Below, piece after piece: positions 12,056 to 22,199 of a DNA stretch of 64,000 nt. Made by a program: the position numbers and the translations under genes. The stretch lies in NCBI RefSeq assembly GCF_905171765.1, contig NC_053390.1, forward strand, positions 334,396,294-334,460,293, in the 5' to 3' direction. Source of the DNA: Bufo bufo (taxonomy: Eukaryota > Chordata > Amphibia > Anura > Bufonidae). The notes beneath the pieces were generated by a model. That model had not been told where the DNA came from and did not search any database. It saw only the letters and a program-made list of their open reading frames with translations. How positions within the stretch are numbered: the first letter of the stretch is position 1; each line of letters begins with the position of its first letter.

Positions 12056-12092
12056 GCACGGTCAGGCTCCGCCCCCCAACCTTTTTCAGTTT

Positions 12093-12258
12093 AATCGTTA
12101 TTTTCAATTAATTGAATGCTCAACAAATGTTTTGTCTCACTCTCATTTCTTCTTGTTGCATGTTGAAGCTCTACTTGGATCCTTGTTAAGATCCAACAAT
12201 GTAAAATATGATTTTTTGCCATTTTTCAAGTGGTCTTAAACTTTTGATCAGGACTGTA
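12093..12258 (-). repeat. Tc1-A right inverted repeat (outer part)
   Basis: Reverse complement of 276-425, covering the same tract around ATGCAACAAGAAGAAATG. The remainder of this inverted repeat lies at 4807-4852, displaced by the L1-B/C insertion. Confidence 0.8.
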
Positions 12259-12277
12259 TTAACTGTTGCTCACCATT

Positions 12278-13141
12278 AGAGATTAGCGAATTAAAAAAAA
12301 AATTTGATTCAGCTGGTTTACCGACTTTTTAGAAAAAGTCTGGTTCGATCCAAATTTTTTTGCGTCAAATTGCGTTAAAAAAATAATTTCCTGGCTGCAG
12401 AGAGCCTTTATAGTGGTGTAGAACACTGTTCCTTGCAGTAACATGCATAGGGAGTCTGCTTTGGTAGTAAAATAATACTGTGAGTCAGTATGACATGCAG
12501 ATGACAAGCATTGCTCTTAGAATCACTGCACACTTCACTTATTTGGGCAGTCACGGGAAAACAAATGACCAAATAACTAAAGTATGAACTCAGCCTTAAA
12601 GGTCGATGTTAGCGCCTACAAGAAGCGCACTCCTTTTACACCATCGTCAGCTTATTCCACATAGATGTCTACAGAACCTGTTCTATTAAAAGCTTATACA
12701 AGTAGAGCCCCCCCCCCCCACAGAGTGAAGAGGGTGTCAGCAGTAAGTTTGTGTTGACGTCACTGATTATTTTGCCCTTCCTCTGATCCAACAGAACAAT
12801 AACACCCCAAAAAACACATCCGGTCTGTGGAGCATCCACCTTCACTTGGTCAGCATTTGGTCAGTAATCCATTAGTATTGCTAATGCCCAAAAAAACAGG
12901 AGTGGATCCAAAACAGAGATGACACGTAAACAGAATATTTGCATGTCTTCTGTGTTTTGTACCCACTCCTGCTTTTGCCTACCAAATCATAAGCCAAATC
13001 TGATGGGACCAAACAGGCTTTACAGCTGCTACACAGAGAGGATCCGTTTTGCGTCTCATTTTTCCTTTATTCTGACAGATCAGAAGAAGGGTCAAATAAC
13101 TGATGTTGTCAGCCAGGCCAAAAGGCTAAATAGTGGCCCAG
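12278..13141. other. hAT-1 3' non-coding region
   Basis: A/T-rich subterminal sequence with a C10 run at 12709-12718. No coding region is recognised. Confidence 0.4.
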
Positions 13142-13775
13142 TCATGAAGTGGGGAGGGTGGGAACAGCATGATAAGTCCACAGAGTGGCCCTATGACATA
13201 GTGGTGAGGTGGCAGCAGCTTTAGGAGACCACAGAGTGGCACCATGACAGAGTGTGGAGGTGGCGGCAGCAGCAGCATCAGGAGGAGGCCACAGAGTGGC
13301 ACAATGACAGTGTGGAGGTGGTGGCAGCATCAGGAGACCACAGAGTGGCAAGGTGACATAGTGTGAAGGTGGCAGCAGCATGAAGAGACCAGAGAATGGT
13401 CCTATGACATAGTGGTGAGGTGGAAGTATCAGGAGAAGGCTACAGAGTGGCCTAATGACAGAGTTCTGGAGGTGGCAGCAGCATCAGGAGGCCACAGAGT
13501 GGCAAGGTGACATAGTGTGAGGTGGCAGCAGCATGAGAAGACCACAGAGTGGCCCTATGACATAATGGTGAAGTGGAAGCAACATGAGGAGACCACAGAG
13601 TGGCCAATGACAGAGTCTGGAGGTGGCGGCAGAATCAGGAGGAGGCCACAGAGTGGCACAATGACAGTGTGGAGGTGGCAGCAGCATCAGGAGGCCACAG
13701 AGCGGCACAATGACAGTGTGGAGATGGCGGCAGCATCAGGAGGCCACAGAGTGGCAAGGTGACATAGGTGGAGGT
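13142..13775. repeat. Minisatellite, about 49-bp unit
   Basis: Around a dozen imperfect copies of a unit built on GAGGTGGCAGCAGCATCAGG and CCACAGAGTGGCACAATGAC. Units vary by small indels. It lies downstream of the hAT-1 transposase. Confidence 0.85.
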
Positions 13776-14049
13776 GGGTGACAATACTAGTAGCAGGTGA
13801 AAATGGTGGGTGAAATAATAAGCACTTGGCATCAGATGTGTGGCATCAGGTGGGTGGCAGCATCAGAATAGTAGCTGAGGCAGGTAAACAGAAGAAACTG
13901 GTCTCTTTTGTCAAAGTGTTGGTGTGGTACCATGGATGATCTAGTCTGATACATCAGGAATTGGTGGGTAGAAATCCTGGCTGATCCACACCTGATTTAT
14001 GTTGACAAAGGTCAGTCTTCCACATTTTGGGTGGACAGGCGAGTTCTTC

Positions 14050-16210
14050 CTTAGGGTACTATGGCCCCCGCCAGACTAAACACCCGCTCTGATGCCACAC
14101 TACTGGCGAGGCAGGACAGCTTTCCAGGGCAAACTCGGTTGCAGCACAAATCTAGTTTTGGCTGCCCAGTAGTCCAGCGATCTTCAATGACGGCTGGCAG
14201 GGTGGACTCCAAGTATGCCACCATCTGCTGATTCAGGTGCTTGCTCTAGGTCTAGATGCATCTTCTGGTGAGTAGTTTCTTCCCTATGCGGGTAAAGAAA
14301 GCTGCTCATCAGCGATTCTAGACTCAGGCTGCTGCTGATGGATCTGGTACTGCTCCTGCCACCCCATCCCTCCCCAGCAGCCATAGCAGTGGAACGTGAG
14401 CGCAGAGGGCCCTCCCGGTCAGACCTGCGAGAGGATGGACGATGGAGCAGATAGGCAGCAGCCAACTGACTACATAGGATTTTTCTATAGTAGTTCAGTT
14501 TGTCCTCCCTCTCAGCAGGTGTAGAAAAGGCTCCCATTTTGGACCGGTAACAAGGGTCCAATAAGGTGGAGAGCCAGAAGTCATCCCTCTGCCGAATGGT
14601 GACAATTCAGCTGTCACTACCAAGCAAATGAACATGCAGCGGGCCATTTGCCCAAGTGAATCGGAGGGTCTCCTGCCTCCATCTCCACTGCATACTGCCA
14701 CAGTGTGTCTGGGTCCTCTACCTCTTCGCCCTGTACCTCCTCTGGCCTGGTCTGTCGTGCCCTGAACATGTGGTATGCTGGAGGGCACTGTGAATTGTCC
14801 TGCAGTGGAGGCTGAGGACACGGTGGAGGATGAGGAGGAAGAGGCGGACATTGTTGCAGGACCAACGGCGTGACAATGTGGAGGCAGAAGCGGCATTACC
14901 TGGCCAAGTTGCTAGTGTGGCTTTGTAGGAACCAGATTCACCCAGTTTGCCGTAAAGGACATGTATTATCACTGACCGTAGGTACAGCTCAATACATCGG
15001 CGCTGCTGTGCACTTTAGCAGACACCGAAAGGCTCAACGACTGGCCCACCTTCAGTTCTACATGTGTGTGCAAGGCTGGTACTGCCTTTTTTGGCAAATA
15101 AATGACGGCTTGGGACTCTCCACCTCGGCTTGGCACAAGCGATCAGTTCTCTGAAAGGTGCAGAGTCCACCACTTGGAAAAAGCACCAGCAACTCGGACA
15201 GGAGCACATTCAGCTTCTGCACCGTTGGATGAGTGCACGCATACTGTTGTCTCTTGGCAATCGATTCGGTGATCAATTGCTGACGGAATGAGTGACAAGG
15301 AGTAGGAGGAGAAGGAGGAGCAGGAGCATCAGAAATGGCAGATGATGGGAAGGACAGGCAGCTCCTTCGGCTGAGGTGGTGGAGCCTTGACTACTTGAAA
15401 CCGGGCGCGTGCCACTGGGTGGTGCAGCGGATTGCTGCGGCAGGATGGACCACCACATCGGAGCCGCGGGTTCTCCCAGGCCACTTTTTGTTGACACTGC
15501 ATATGTTGATGCATGGGTGTAGTGCCAACATTGACACCCTGGCCACGCCTAAACCCTGTGCCCACAGATTCTACATATGGCCACGTTCACCTCCTCCGGT
15601 GGCTTAACAAAAAATTGCCACACACTGACTGACTGCTACCGCCGCTGCCTCCTTGATCCCCTTCACTGCTACTTCCCGGGCAGGTAGGCTTCCGCCTTCC
15701 ACTGCTGCCACCCTGCTGACTCCCGGCAACGCTAGCGACTTGCTGGCTTTGCCGCTGGCTCACAGGGAAGATGCCACCCTGTTCTCCCGATGATGATGAA
15801 GCCCTGCGATTAGTTACATCATCATCTAGTACTGTCTGCACGTCACTGATGTCCTCCTCAACCATCTCTGGGTCCTGACTGCTCGCAACACCAGCTTCCA
15901 CGCTAGTCTCCTCATCACTTCTTGCCATCTATTGGAGGAAGCGGCGGATGTCTCCTCCACATCTTGGCTGGCCAGTAGCTGCTGACTGTCCTCTAGTTTC
16001 TCGTCCTCACTGTATAGTGAAGCCGAGCCAAAGTAATATAATACTTCTCGTGCTGAGGGAACTGAAAATGCCAACTAAGCTTCGTGTCAGAGGAACCCAC
16101 CGACTCTTGGCTGGCGGTGTCTGATGTCACTTGGGACAAAGTGGATGACCGAGTCAACCATTCAAGAACCGCTGGGTTGCTGGTCAAAACACGACCACTA
16201 GATGACACCG
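14050..16210 (-). pseudogene. hAT-1 transposase (BED finger, RNase H-like fold, hATC), broken
   Basis: hAT transposases excise and insert the element, leaving 8-bp duplications. Minus-strand pieces appear in the right order in shifting frames. An acidic and serine-rich N-terminus comes first (15928-15600). A BED-type finger follows, QFFVKPPEEVNVAICRICG with MHQHMQCQ (about 15600-15480). Then come ESIAKRQQYACTHPTVQKL and APFRELIACAKPRWRVPSRH (about 15260-15100), STLLDPCYRSKMGAFSTPAE (about 14560-14505), and the C-terminal dimerisation motif SSVASERVFSLAGAI (about 14100-14055). Stops, frameshifts and a deletion of much of the central catalytic part make it nonfunctional. Confidence 0.75.
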
Positions 16211-16375
16211 GGAAGCTCAGGCCTCACGCTGCGACCCCCTGCTGCCACACCACCTTACTCTACTGTGACCTCTGCCTGCACCAGAAACATTTAGGCCTCT
16301 GCCACTCCCCTGTGCAGCACCTGGCTTTTCTATGACTTACATACTGTTAGATCAAATAATCAAATGTTAGATTAA

Positions 16376-16720
16376 ATATTTTTTATTTTGCCACTAATAC
16401 ACATCAAACAGGACTTTAGAGTATATCACTGCAGTATATAAATTTTTTTCTATTTTTACACAACATTGTGCTTTGCAACAGATAAGTGCAGCACTGGATG
16501 GCGAATATATTTTTATTTCACCACTAATACACGGCAAAAGGGCTTTAGAGTATTTCACTGCACCACTGAATGTCAATTAGGCCCTAAATATTTTAAACTT
16601 TTACACAACACAACAGGCTTTTCAACAGATAAGTGAAACGCTGGACGGCAAATATATTTTTATTTTGCCAGTAATACACAGAAAAAAGGGCTTAACATAA
16701 AACTGCACCACACAAGGGCA
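16376..16720. repeat. Subterminal direct repeats of hAT-1
   Basis: Two to three degenerate copies of a block containing CACTAATACAC, GGGCTTTAGAGTAT and CAACAGATAAGTG, spaced roughly 120-190 bp apart. Such subterminal arrays are common in amphibian hAT elements. Confidence 0.6.
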
Positions 16721-16760
16721 AATAAGGCGTACTGTAGAAATATTTCCTTGTAATGAACCC

Positions 16761-17000
16761 CTGTTAATGGCTGTATCAAACAGCACTTGCACCCCAATAA
16801 CAAGAACGGTTTGCTGGAATTACAGAACTGTATAATGGCTATTTGGATCCCCAGTCAGTGCAGCAAGGGTAACAGGACTGTTCCTATTACCCAGCCAGTA
16901 ACCTCCCCTACTGAACCCTGTTCAACATAAATGCTGTGGAATGATTCCTCCCTATTCTTTCCCTGAACTTATAAATGTTTTTTGCACCACAATCAAGTCT
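16761..17000. repeat. hAT-1 internal direct repeat, copy 1
   Basis: Starts at the TTAATGGCTGTATCAAACAG region and ends CAATCAAGTCT. Copy 2 at 20211-20382 is collinear. The TTAA element sits exactly at the join. Confidence 0.8.
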
Positions 17001-17499
17001 TTAACCCCTTAAGGACTCAGCCCTATTTCACCTTAAGGACTTGGCCATTTTTTGCAAATCTGACCAGTGTCACTTTAAGTGCTGATAACTTTAAAACGCT
17101 TTGACTTATCCAGGCCGTTCTGAGATAGTTTTTTCATCACATATTGTACTTCATGACACTGGTAAAATTGGGTCAAAAAAGTTAATTTTTTTGCATAAAA
17201 AAATACCATATTTACCAAAAAATTTGAAAAATTTGCAAATTTCAAAGTTTTACTTTCTCTACTTCTGTAATACATAGTAATACCCCCAAAAATTGTGATG
17301 ACTTTACATTCCCCATATGTCTACTTCATGTTTGTAGCATTTTGGGAATGATATTTTATTTTTTGGGGATGTTACAAGGCTTAGAAGTTTGGAAGCAAAT
17401 CTTGAAATTTTTCAGAAATTTACAAAAACCTAATTTTTAGGGACCACTACAGGTCTGAAGTCACTTTGCGAGGCTTACATAATAGAAACCACCCAAAAA

Positions 17500-18295
17500 T
17501 GACCCCATTCTATAAACTAAATCCTCAAGGTATTCAAAACTGATTTTACAAACTTCGTTAACCCTTTAGGTGTTGCACAAGAGTTATTGGCAAATGGGGA
17601 TGAAATTTGAGAATTCATTTTTTTGCCTAATTTTCCATTTTAACCATTTTTTCCACTAACAAAGCAAGGGTTAACAGCCAAACAAGACTGTATCTTTATT
17701 GCCCCTGACTCTGCCGTTTACCGAAACACCCCATATGTGGCCGTAAACTGCTGTACGGGCACACGGCAGGGCGTAGAGGAAAGGTGCGCCGTATGGTTTT
17801 TGGAAGCCAGATTTTGCTGGACTGGTTTTTTGACACCATGTCCCATTTGAAGTCCCCTCTGATGCATCCCTAGAGTAGAAACTCACAAAAGTGACCCGAT
17901 CTAAGAAACTACACCCCTCAAGGTATTCAAAACTGATTTTACAAACTCTGTTAACCCTTTAGGTGTTGCACAAGATTTAATGGAAAATAGAGATACAATT
18001 TCAAAATTTCACTTTTTTGGCAGATTTTCCATTTTAATATTTTTTTTCCAGTTACAAAGCAAGGGTTAACAGTCAAACAAAACTCATTATTTATGGCCCT
18101 GATTCTGTAGTTTACAGAAACACCCCATATGTGGTCGTAAACCGCTGTACGGGCACACGGCAGGGCGCAGAAGGAAAGGAATGCCATACGGTTTTTGGAA
18201 GGCAGATTTTTGCTTGACTGGTTATTTTGACATCATGTCCCATTTGAAGCCCCCCTGATGCACCCCTAGAGTAGAAACTCCAAAAAAAGTGACCC
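17500..18295. repeat. Two 393-bp direct repeats in the TTAA element
   Basis: Each copy carries TCAAGGTATTCAAAACTG (17525 and 17918), GGTGTTGCACAAGA, CAAAGCAAGGGTTAACAG and CACCCCATATGTGG. A third, incomplete repeat begins near 18290. Confidence 0.85.
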
Positions 18296-19260
18296 CATTT
18301 TAGAAACTACGGGATAGGGTGGCAGTTTTGTTGGTACTAGTTTTAGGGTACATATGATTTTTGGTTGCTCTATATTACACTTTTTTGTGCGGCAAGGTAA
18401 CAAGAAATAGATTTTTTGGCACGTTTTTTATTTTTTGCTATTTACAACATTCATCTGACAGGTTAGATCATGTGGTAATTTTATAGAGCAGGTTGTCACG
18501 GACGCGGCGATACCTAATATGTATACAATTATTTTTATTTATGTAAGTTTTACACAATGATTTCATTTTTAAAACAAAAAAAAATGTTTTAGTGTCTCCA
18601 TAGTCTAAGAGCCATAGTTTTTTCAGTTTTTGGGCGATTATCTTAAGTAGGGTCTTCATTTTTTGCGGGATGAGATGACGGTTTGAATGGCACTATTTTG
18701 GGGTGCATATGACTTTTTGATCGCATGCTATTACACTTTTTGTGACGTAAGATGACAAAAAATGGCTTTTTTTACAACCGTTTTTATTTTTATTTTTTTA
18801 CGGTGGTCACCTGAGGGGTTAGGTCATGTGATAATTTTTATAAGAGCCCGGTCGATACGGACGCGTCGATACCTAATATGTCTACTTTTTTTTTTATTTA
18901 TTAAGTTTTACACAATGATTTCATTTTTGAAACAAATAAAATCATGTTTTAGTGCTTCCATAGTCTAAGAGCCATAGTTTTTTCAGTTTTTGGGGCGATT
19001 ATCTTGGGTAGGGTATGATTTTTGCGGGATGAGATGACGGTTTGATTGGTACTATTTTGGCGTACATGCAACTTTTTGATCACTTTATTACCTTTTTTGG
19101 GGAAGTAAGGTGGGCAAAATGTAAATTTTCTCATAGTTTTTAAAAAAAAAAATTTATTGCGTTCACCGTGCGGGGAAAGTAACGTGACCGTTTTATAGAT
19201 CAGGTCGTTATGACGCGGCGATACCAAACATGTGTAGGGAATTTTATTTTTTTAATTTTT
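18296..19260. repeat. Three degenerate repeats of about 357 bp in the TTAA element
   Basis: Landmark GCGATACCTAATATGT-type sequence recurs near 18502, 18860 and 19212, each preceded by GGTTAGATCATGTG-like sequence and a poly-T tract. Confidence 0.75.
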
Positions 19261-19329
19261 ATTCAGTGATAAATGTTTTTTTTTTTTTTAATCTTAACTT
19301 TTTTCACTTTTTTTTTCATTTTTTGGACC

Positions 19330-20176
19330 CAGACCCACTTGGTTCTTGAAGATCCAGTGGGTCTGATGTCTGTATAATACAGTACAGTACAATATATATT
19401 GTACTGTACTGTATTTTACTTACACTTTGTCTGAACAGATCTATGCCTTTTAGCACAGATCTGTTCAGCACCATGGACAGCAGGACGCCTGAGACGGCGT
19501 CCTGTTGCCATGGGAACCTTCCCCGTCTGCTCAGTACTGGTCAGAACTGCGCAGACGGGGAAGGGTAAGGACGGGGGTGTCGGGGGGCTGTCTTGGAGCT
19601 CTCTCCCCTCTTCCATCGGGGGCTGCAAAGGCCCAGCAGCCCCCCCAATGGGAGAGGGAGGGAGCTCCCTCTTACTGTTAACTTTTTCCATACAGTGGTC
19701 CGTACGGACCGCTGTATGGAAAGGGTTTAAACGGCTGACATCGCATCACCGATGTCAGCCGTTTAATACCAGGGTGTCAGCAATGTGCTGGCACCCTGGT
19801 ATAACCACTTACCACCTCCGGCACCGCCTGCGACATCCCCCCTGCACCACCCGCCCACATAATATCATTCAGGGGTGCAGGGGGGATTAATAAAACTTAA
19901 TTTCGGGCGTTTTAAAAGTTTGATCCCCGCGGTCAGAGACCGCGGGGATCAGAATCGGCTAAAAAGCGCAGCAAACCGCAGGTCTGAATTGACCTGCGGT
20001 TTGCTGCGATCGCGGATACGGGGGGGTCACCTAGCCCCCCCCTGCATTGTTACGGGATGCCGGCTGAATGATTCAGCCGAAATCCCGTTTCGATTAACCC
20101 CCGGGGCGCCGCAATCCTATTTTAAACTCATGACGTACCGGTACGTCATGGGTCCCTTAAGGACTCGGGACCCATG
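19330..20176. repeat. Train of about 16 adjacent hairpins
   Basis: Consecutive inverted repeats: 19330-19365; 19376-19415 (perfect 40-bp palindrome); 19431-19468 (12-bp arms); 19471-19513; 19517-19564 (14-bp arms); 19595-19668; 19685-19722 (38-bp palindrome, one mispair); 19727-19766 (17-bp arms); 19766-19802; 19835-19887 (14-bp arms); 19921-19951 (14-bp arms, 3-nt loop); 19967-20008 (18-bp arms); 20020-20042; 20052-20088; 20129-20150 (22-bp palindrome); 20147-20176. Stems are G/C-rich, unlike the rest of the element. Confidence 0.9.
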
Positions 20177-20210
20177 CCGTACCGATACGTCCTAAGTCCT
20201 TAAGGGTTAA

Positions 20211-20382
20211 TGGCTGTATCAAAACAGCACTTGCACCCCGATAACAAGAACTGTTTGCTGTAATGACAGAGCTGTATAATGGCAATTTGGATCCCCAGTC
20301 AGTGCACCAAGGTGTAATTAGGATTGTTCCTATTACCCAGTCAACATCCCCTACTGAACCCTGTCTACACAATCAAGTCTTT
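20211..20382. repeat. hAT-1 internal direct repeat, copy 2
   Basis: Collinear with 16761-17000 (GGCTGTATCAAAACAGCACTT through CAATCAAGTCTTTCCT) with one internal deletion. It continues into the right end of hAT-1. Confidence 0.8.
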
Positions 20383-20701
20383 CCTATCACTGTCCCTAGC
20401 GCCTGCAGACGTCTCTCCCTGCACTTACACTGGTAAATGGCAGAATCTAAGATGGCTGCCACTATTAATAGGGCTATGACATCACCGGGCTGGCTGCTGA
20501 TTGGCTGCACGCATGGCATTATGGGTGACCCCACTTTCCCAGAGTTCCTTTCTCCATGTCCTCACACGTGCAGCAGCCATTTTAGGAAAAAATGTGATTC
20601 GTTACCACGAAGCGCAAGGAAATTCGCCTTCGGTGCAAATTGAATTTTTCTTGAAATTCGGAACAAATTCCTCTTCGTCAGCTTCGATAAGCTCATCTCT
20701 A

Positions 20702-20989
20702 GTTTCTGGTATGGGGTTTGGCTGGTTAGGTGGGGGCACAATATGCTGGCATACCAACTTATCCAACCTCAGTGTTCTCCTACCCTGCAGGTGAGAGCCC
20801 TTCTTCTGCCATCTGCTTTTCCTCCTTTTCCACATCATCGAACTTTTCTAGGAGGTAAAGCCAACTAAAGATCAGGATGGTCATTATTAAGACCTGGCTC
20901 CCCCTAAGGGGTTCAGACTGGATTGTATTGGAATAATAAAGGCTTTAGTCTTATTGGTATTGAATTCTTCTATTAATCATTTTCAACAA
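20702..20989. other. Spacer between two hAT ends
   Basis: No gene or recognised repeat. It separates the right end of hAT-1 from a second, similar hAT end. Confidence 0.4.
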
Positions 20990-21322
20990 CACTGTCCCTA
21001 GAGCATAAGCTTGCCATGTCTCTCCCTATGCTCAGCTCAGAGGACAATGATGGAGACCGCGCGGGATGAGGGTTTTATAGGGCTGTGACATCACAGGGGA
21101 TGGCTATTTGCAGATTGGCTGGCTGCATGGCATTATGGATGATCTTGTGTTCCTGGCTTGTCTCCTCTACACTTAGTTTCGCTTTGTAACACGTGCAGCC
21201 GTCATTTTAGAAAAACCTGATTCATTACCATGAAGCGCGAGAATTCTGATTAATTGCTAATCGAAGTTTTCCTAAACTTCGGACCGAATTCTGCTTCGAA
21301 TGCTTCACTTTACTCAACACTA
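20990..21322 (-). mobile_element. Second hAT right-end fragment
   Basis: Homologous to 20383-20701: ACTGTCCCTAG, GGCTGTGACATCACAG, GGCTGGCTGCATGGCATTATGG, CACGTGCAGCCGTCATTTTAG. It ends, inverted, with TAGTGTTGAGTAAAGTG. It may be a solo end or the end of an outer hAT element. No left partner is found. Confidence 0.6.
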
Positions 21323-21489
21323 CATATGACTCCACTTTTTATTGCGTTTTTTTTTTGGGGGGGGGGGGGGCAAGGTCACCAACATTTGGTAATTCAGATT
21401 TTTTTTTTTCAGCTACGGCATTCGCCATGTATGATGTATTCTTTTATACTTTAATATTTCAGGCATTTTTGATTGTGACAATTCCAATT
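21323..21489. other. Low-complexity spacer
   Basis: A/T-rich with a G14 run at 21357-21370. No gene seen. Confidence 0.5.
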
Positions 21490-21606
21490 ATGTTTATTTT
21501 GTATTAACATAGCAACATAGTTAATACGGTTGAAAAAATACACAACTCCATCAAGTTCAACCAAGGATAGGTGGGATGCGAGTCCCAGAAGGAATTTATA
21601 GCAGAC
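21490..21606 (-). mobile_element. CR1/L2-type LINE 3' end fragment (distal part)
   Basis: Plus-strand sequence CATAGCAACATAGTTAATAC followed by GGTTGAAAAAA and TCCATCAAGTTCAACC is the 3'-terminal region of a common amphibian CR1/L2-like LINE, read on the minus strand. The ORF part of the same LINE is at 22200-22490. The intervening 0.6 kb is foreign. Confidence 0.6.
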
Positions 21607-21697
21607 CTTCTGATAATTATATAGCAGACCTCCTAGTATCATAAGGTGCTTATGATACCTTATAATACCAGGAGGTCTGCTATATAATTATCAGAAG
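21607..21697. repeat. Long hairpin, 41-bp stem
   Basis: A perfect 28-bp arm (21607-21634) pairs with 21670-21697. The stem extends inward by 13 further positions with two mismatches around a 9-nt loop. Confidence 0.9.
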
Positions 21698-22199
21698 TTT
21701 GCCCTATAATATCAGATGGGCAATTATCAAATGAAACATGCAACAATTGATCATCTATCCTGAGTCCCCTGATGAGCCAGTTTTTACCATTTCTGGGGAA
21801 ACGCGTCGGGACAAACTGCTAAGAAGGGACAAACATCATCAATCCTTACAGGCAGGGTAATATTAGGCGACAGCGAGGGCTTAGCCACCGAGAGGTGGGG
21901 TCGCCCCTTTCGGGGCGGGTGCTCCGCCTGTAGGCAGGGGTACATTGAGGGATGTATTAGGACTTTGTTCACCTCCCCTTCTCTATCCCCCGGCCGAGAC
22001 TTCACCTCTCTTTCACCGTCTGGCCAGGTCCACAGTCATCTAACTGTAAGTTGCTGTTTTTTTCTATATATCGGACTGTACTATCCTGATACGTCCAAAG
22101 TAAGGCCTGGTCTAATTTATTTGACATAGCCTAACACTATATTTAGATGGGGTAATATTTTAACCAACGATAGTAAAAGTTATGTTTTAGATGAAAAGT
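21698..22199 (+). mobile_element. Penelope-like 5' fragment with hammerhead
   Basis: Begins just upstream of a hammerhead motif (21764-21812) and continues with G/C-rich sequence containing short stems (CGCCCCTTTCGGGGCG at 21902-21917). It interrupts the minus-strand LINE fragment. No RT or endonuclease frame is present, so it is a terminal-repeat fragment at most. The downstream boundary is uncertain. Confidence 0.45.
21764..21812 (+). ncRNA. Hammerhead ribozyme-like motif
   Basis: In order: GTCCC (21764-21768, stem I), CTGATGA (21769-21775), stem II CCAG/CTGG (21777-21780, 21793-21796) with a G-G mispair at its base, GAAA (21798-21801), C-G-C-G mini stem III, GTC (21805-21807), then GGGAC (21808-21812) closing a 5-bp stem I. 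All core residues are present. Expected cleavage is after GUC. The base mispair in stem II may weaken it. Confidence 0.7.

Larger units (their letters stand above)
5544..12078 (-). mobile_element. L1-B: near full-length Tx1-like L1 LINE
   Basis: Runs from a G-rich 5' end (minus strand GGGGGGCGGAGCC at 12078) through ORF1 and ORF2 to a 3' tail of AAAG repeats at 5544-5556 preceded by AATAAA (5566-5571). The 5' end appears complete: ORF1 starts only about 23 nt in, and Tc1-A sequence with the second target-duplication copy follows directly. A 745-bp insertion and a 210-bp duplication interrupt it at 7071-8238. All reading frames are damaged. Confidence 0.85.
276..12258 (-). mobile_element. Tc1-A: Tc1/mariner-like transposon, interrupted
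   Basis: A Tc1-like DNA transposon bounded by long imperfect inverted repeats. The left end begins TACAG after a TA, and the right end finishes CTGTA. Its own sequence is in three blocks: 276-650, 3880-4852 and about 12079-12258. Together these make about 1.5 kb, the usual size of a Tc1 element. The blocks rejoin in the order expected for a minus-strand transposase once two L1 insertions are removed. Outer (12230-12256) and inner (4807-4835; 447-470) copies of a GATCAAAAGTTT-type motif are present, resembling the IR/DR arrangement of Sleeping Beauty-type elements. The left outer motif has suffered a deletion. The element is dead: its transposase carries stops and catalytic substitutions. Confidence 0.85.
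17001..20210. mobile_element. TTAA-type non-autonomous DNA element with hairpin train
   Basis: Bounded by TTAA (17001-17004 and 20207-20210). Terminal inverted repeats are CCCCTTAAGGACTC on the left and CCCTTAAGGACTTAGG inverted on the right. The flanking hAT repeats rejoin across one TTAA, as expected for TTAA-specific insertion (piggyBac or Kolobok type). No transposase is visible. The left two thirds are A/T-rich with direct repeats of about 393 bp and about 357 bp. The right third is consecutive hairpins. Superfamily assignment rests only on target and termini. Confidence 0.75.
12277..20701 (-). mobile_element. hAT-1: BED-finger hAT transposon, decayed and expanded
   Basis: Ends match as inverted repeats: TAGAGATTAGCGAATT on the left and, inverted, TAGAGATGAGCTTATCG on the right. 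This is the common end type of amphibian-like hAT elements. A minus-strand transposase pseudogene lies at about 14050-16210, a minisatellite at 13142-13775, and subterminal direct repeats at 16376-17000 and 20211-20382. A 3.2-kb TTAA element was inserted between two of those repeats. No clear 8-bp target duplication was found at the two ends. Confidence 0.65.
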
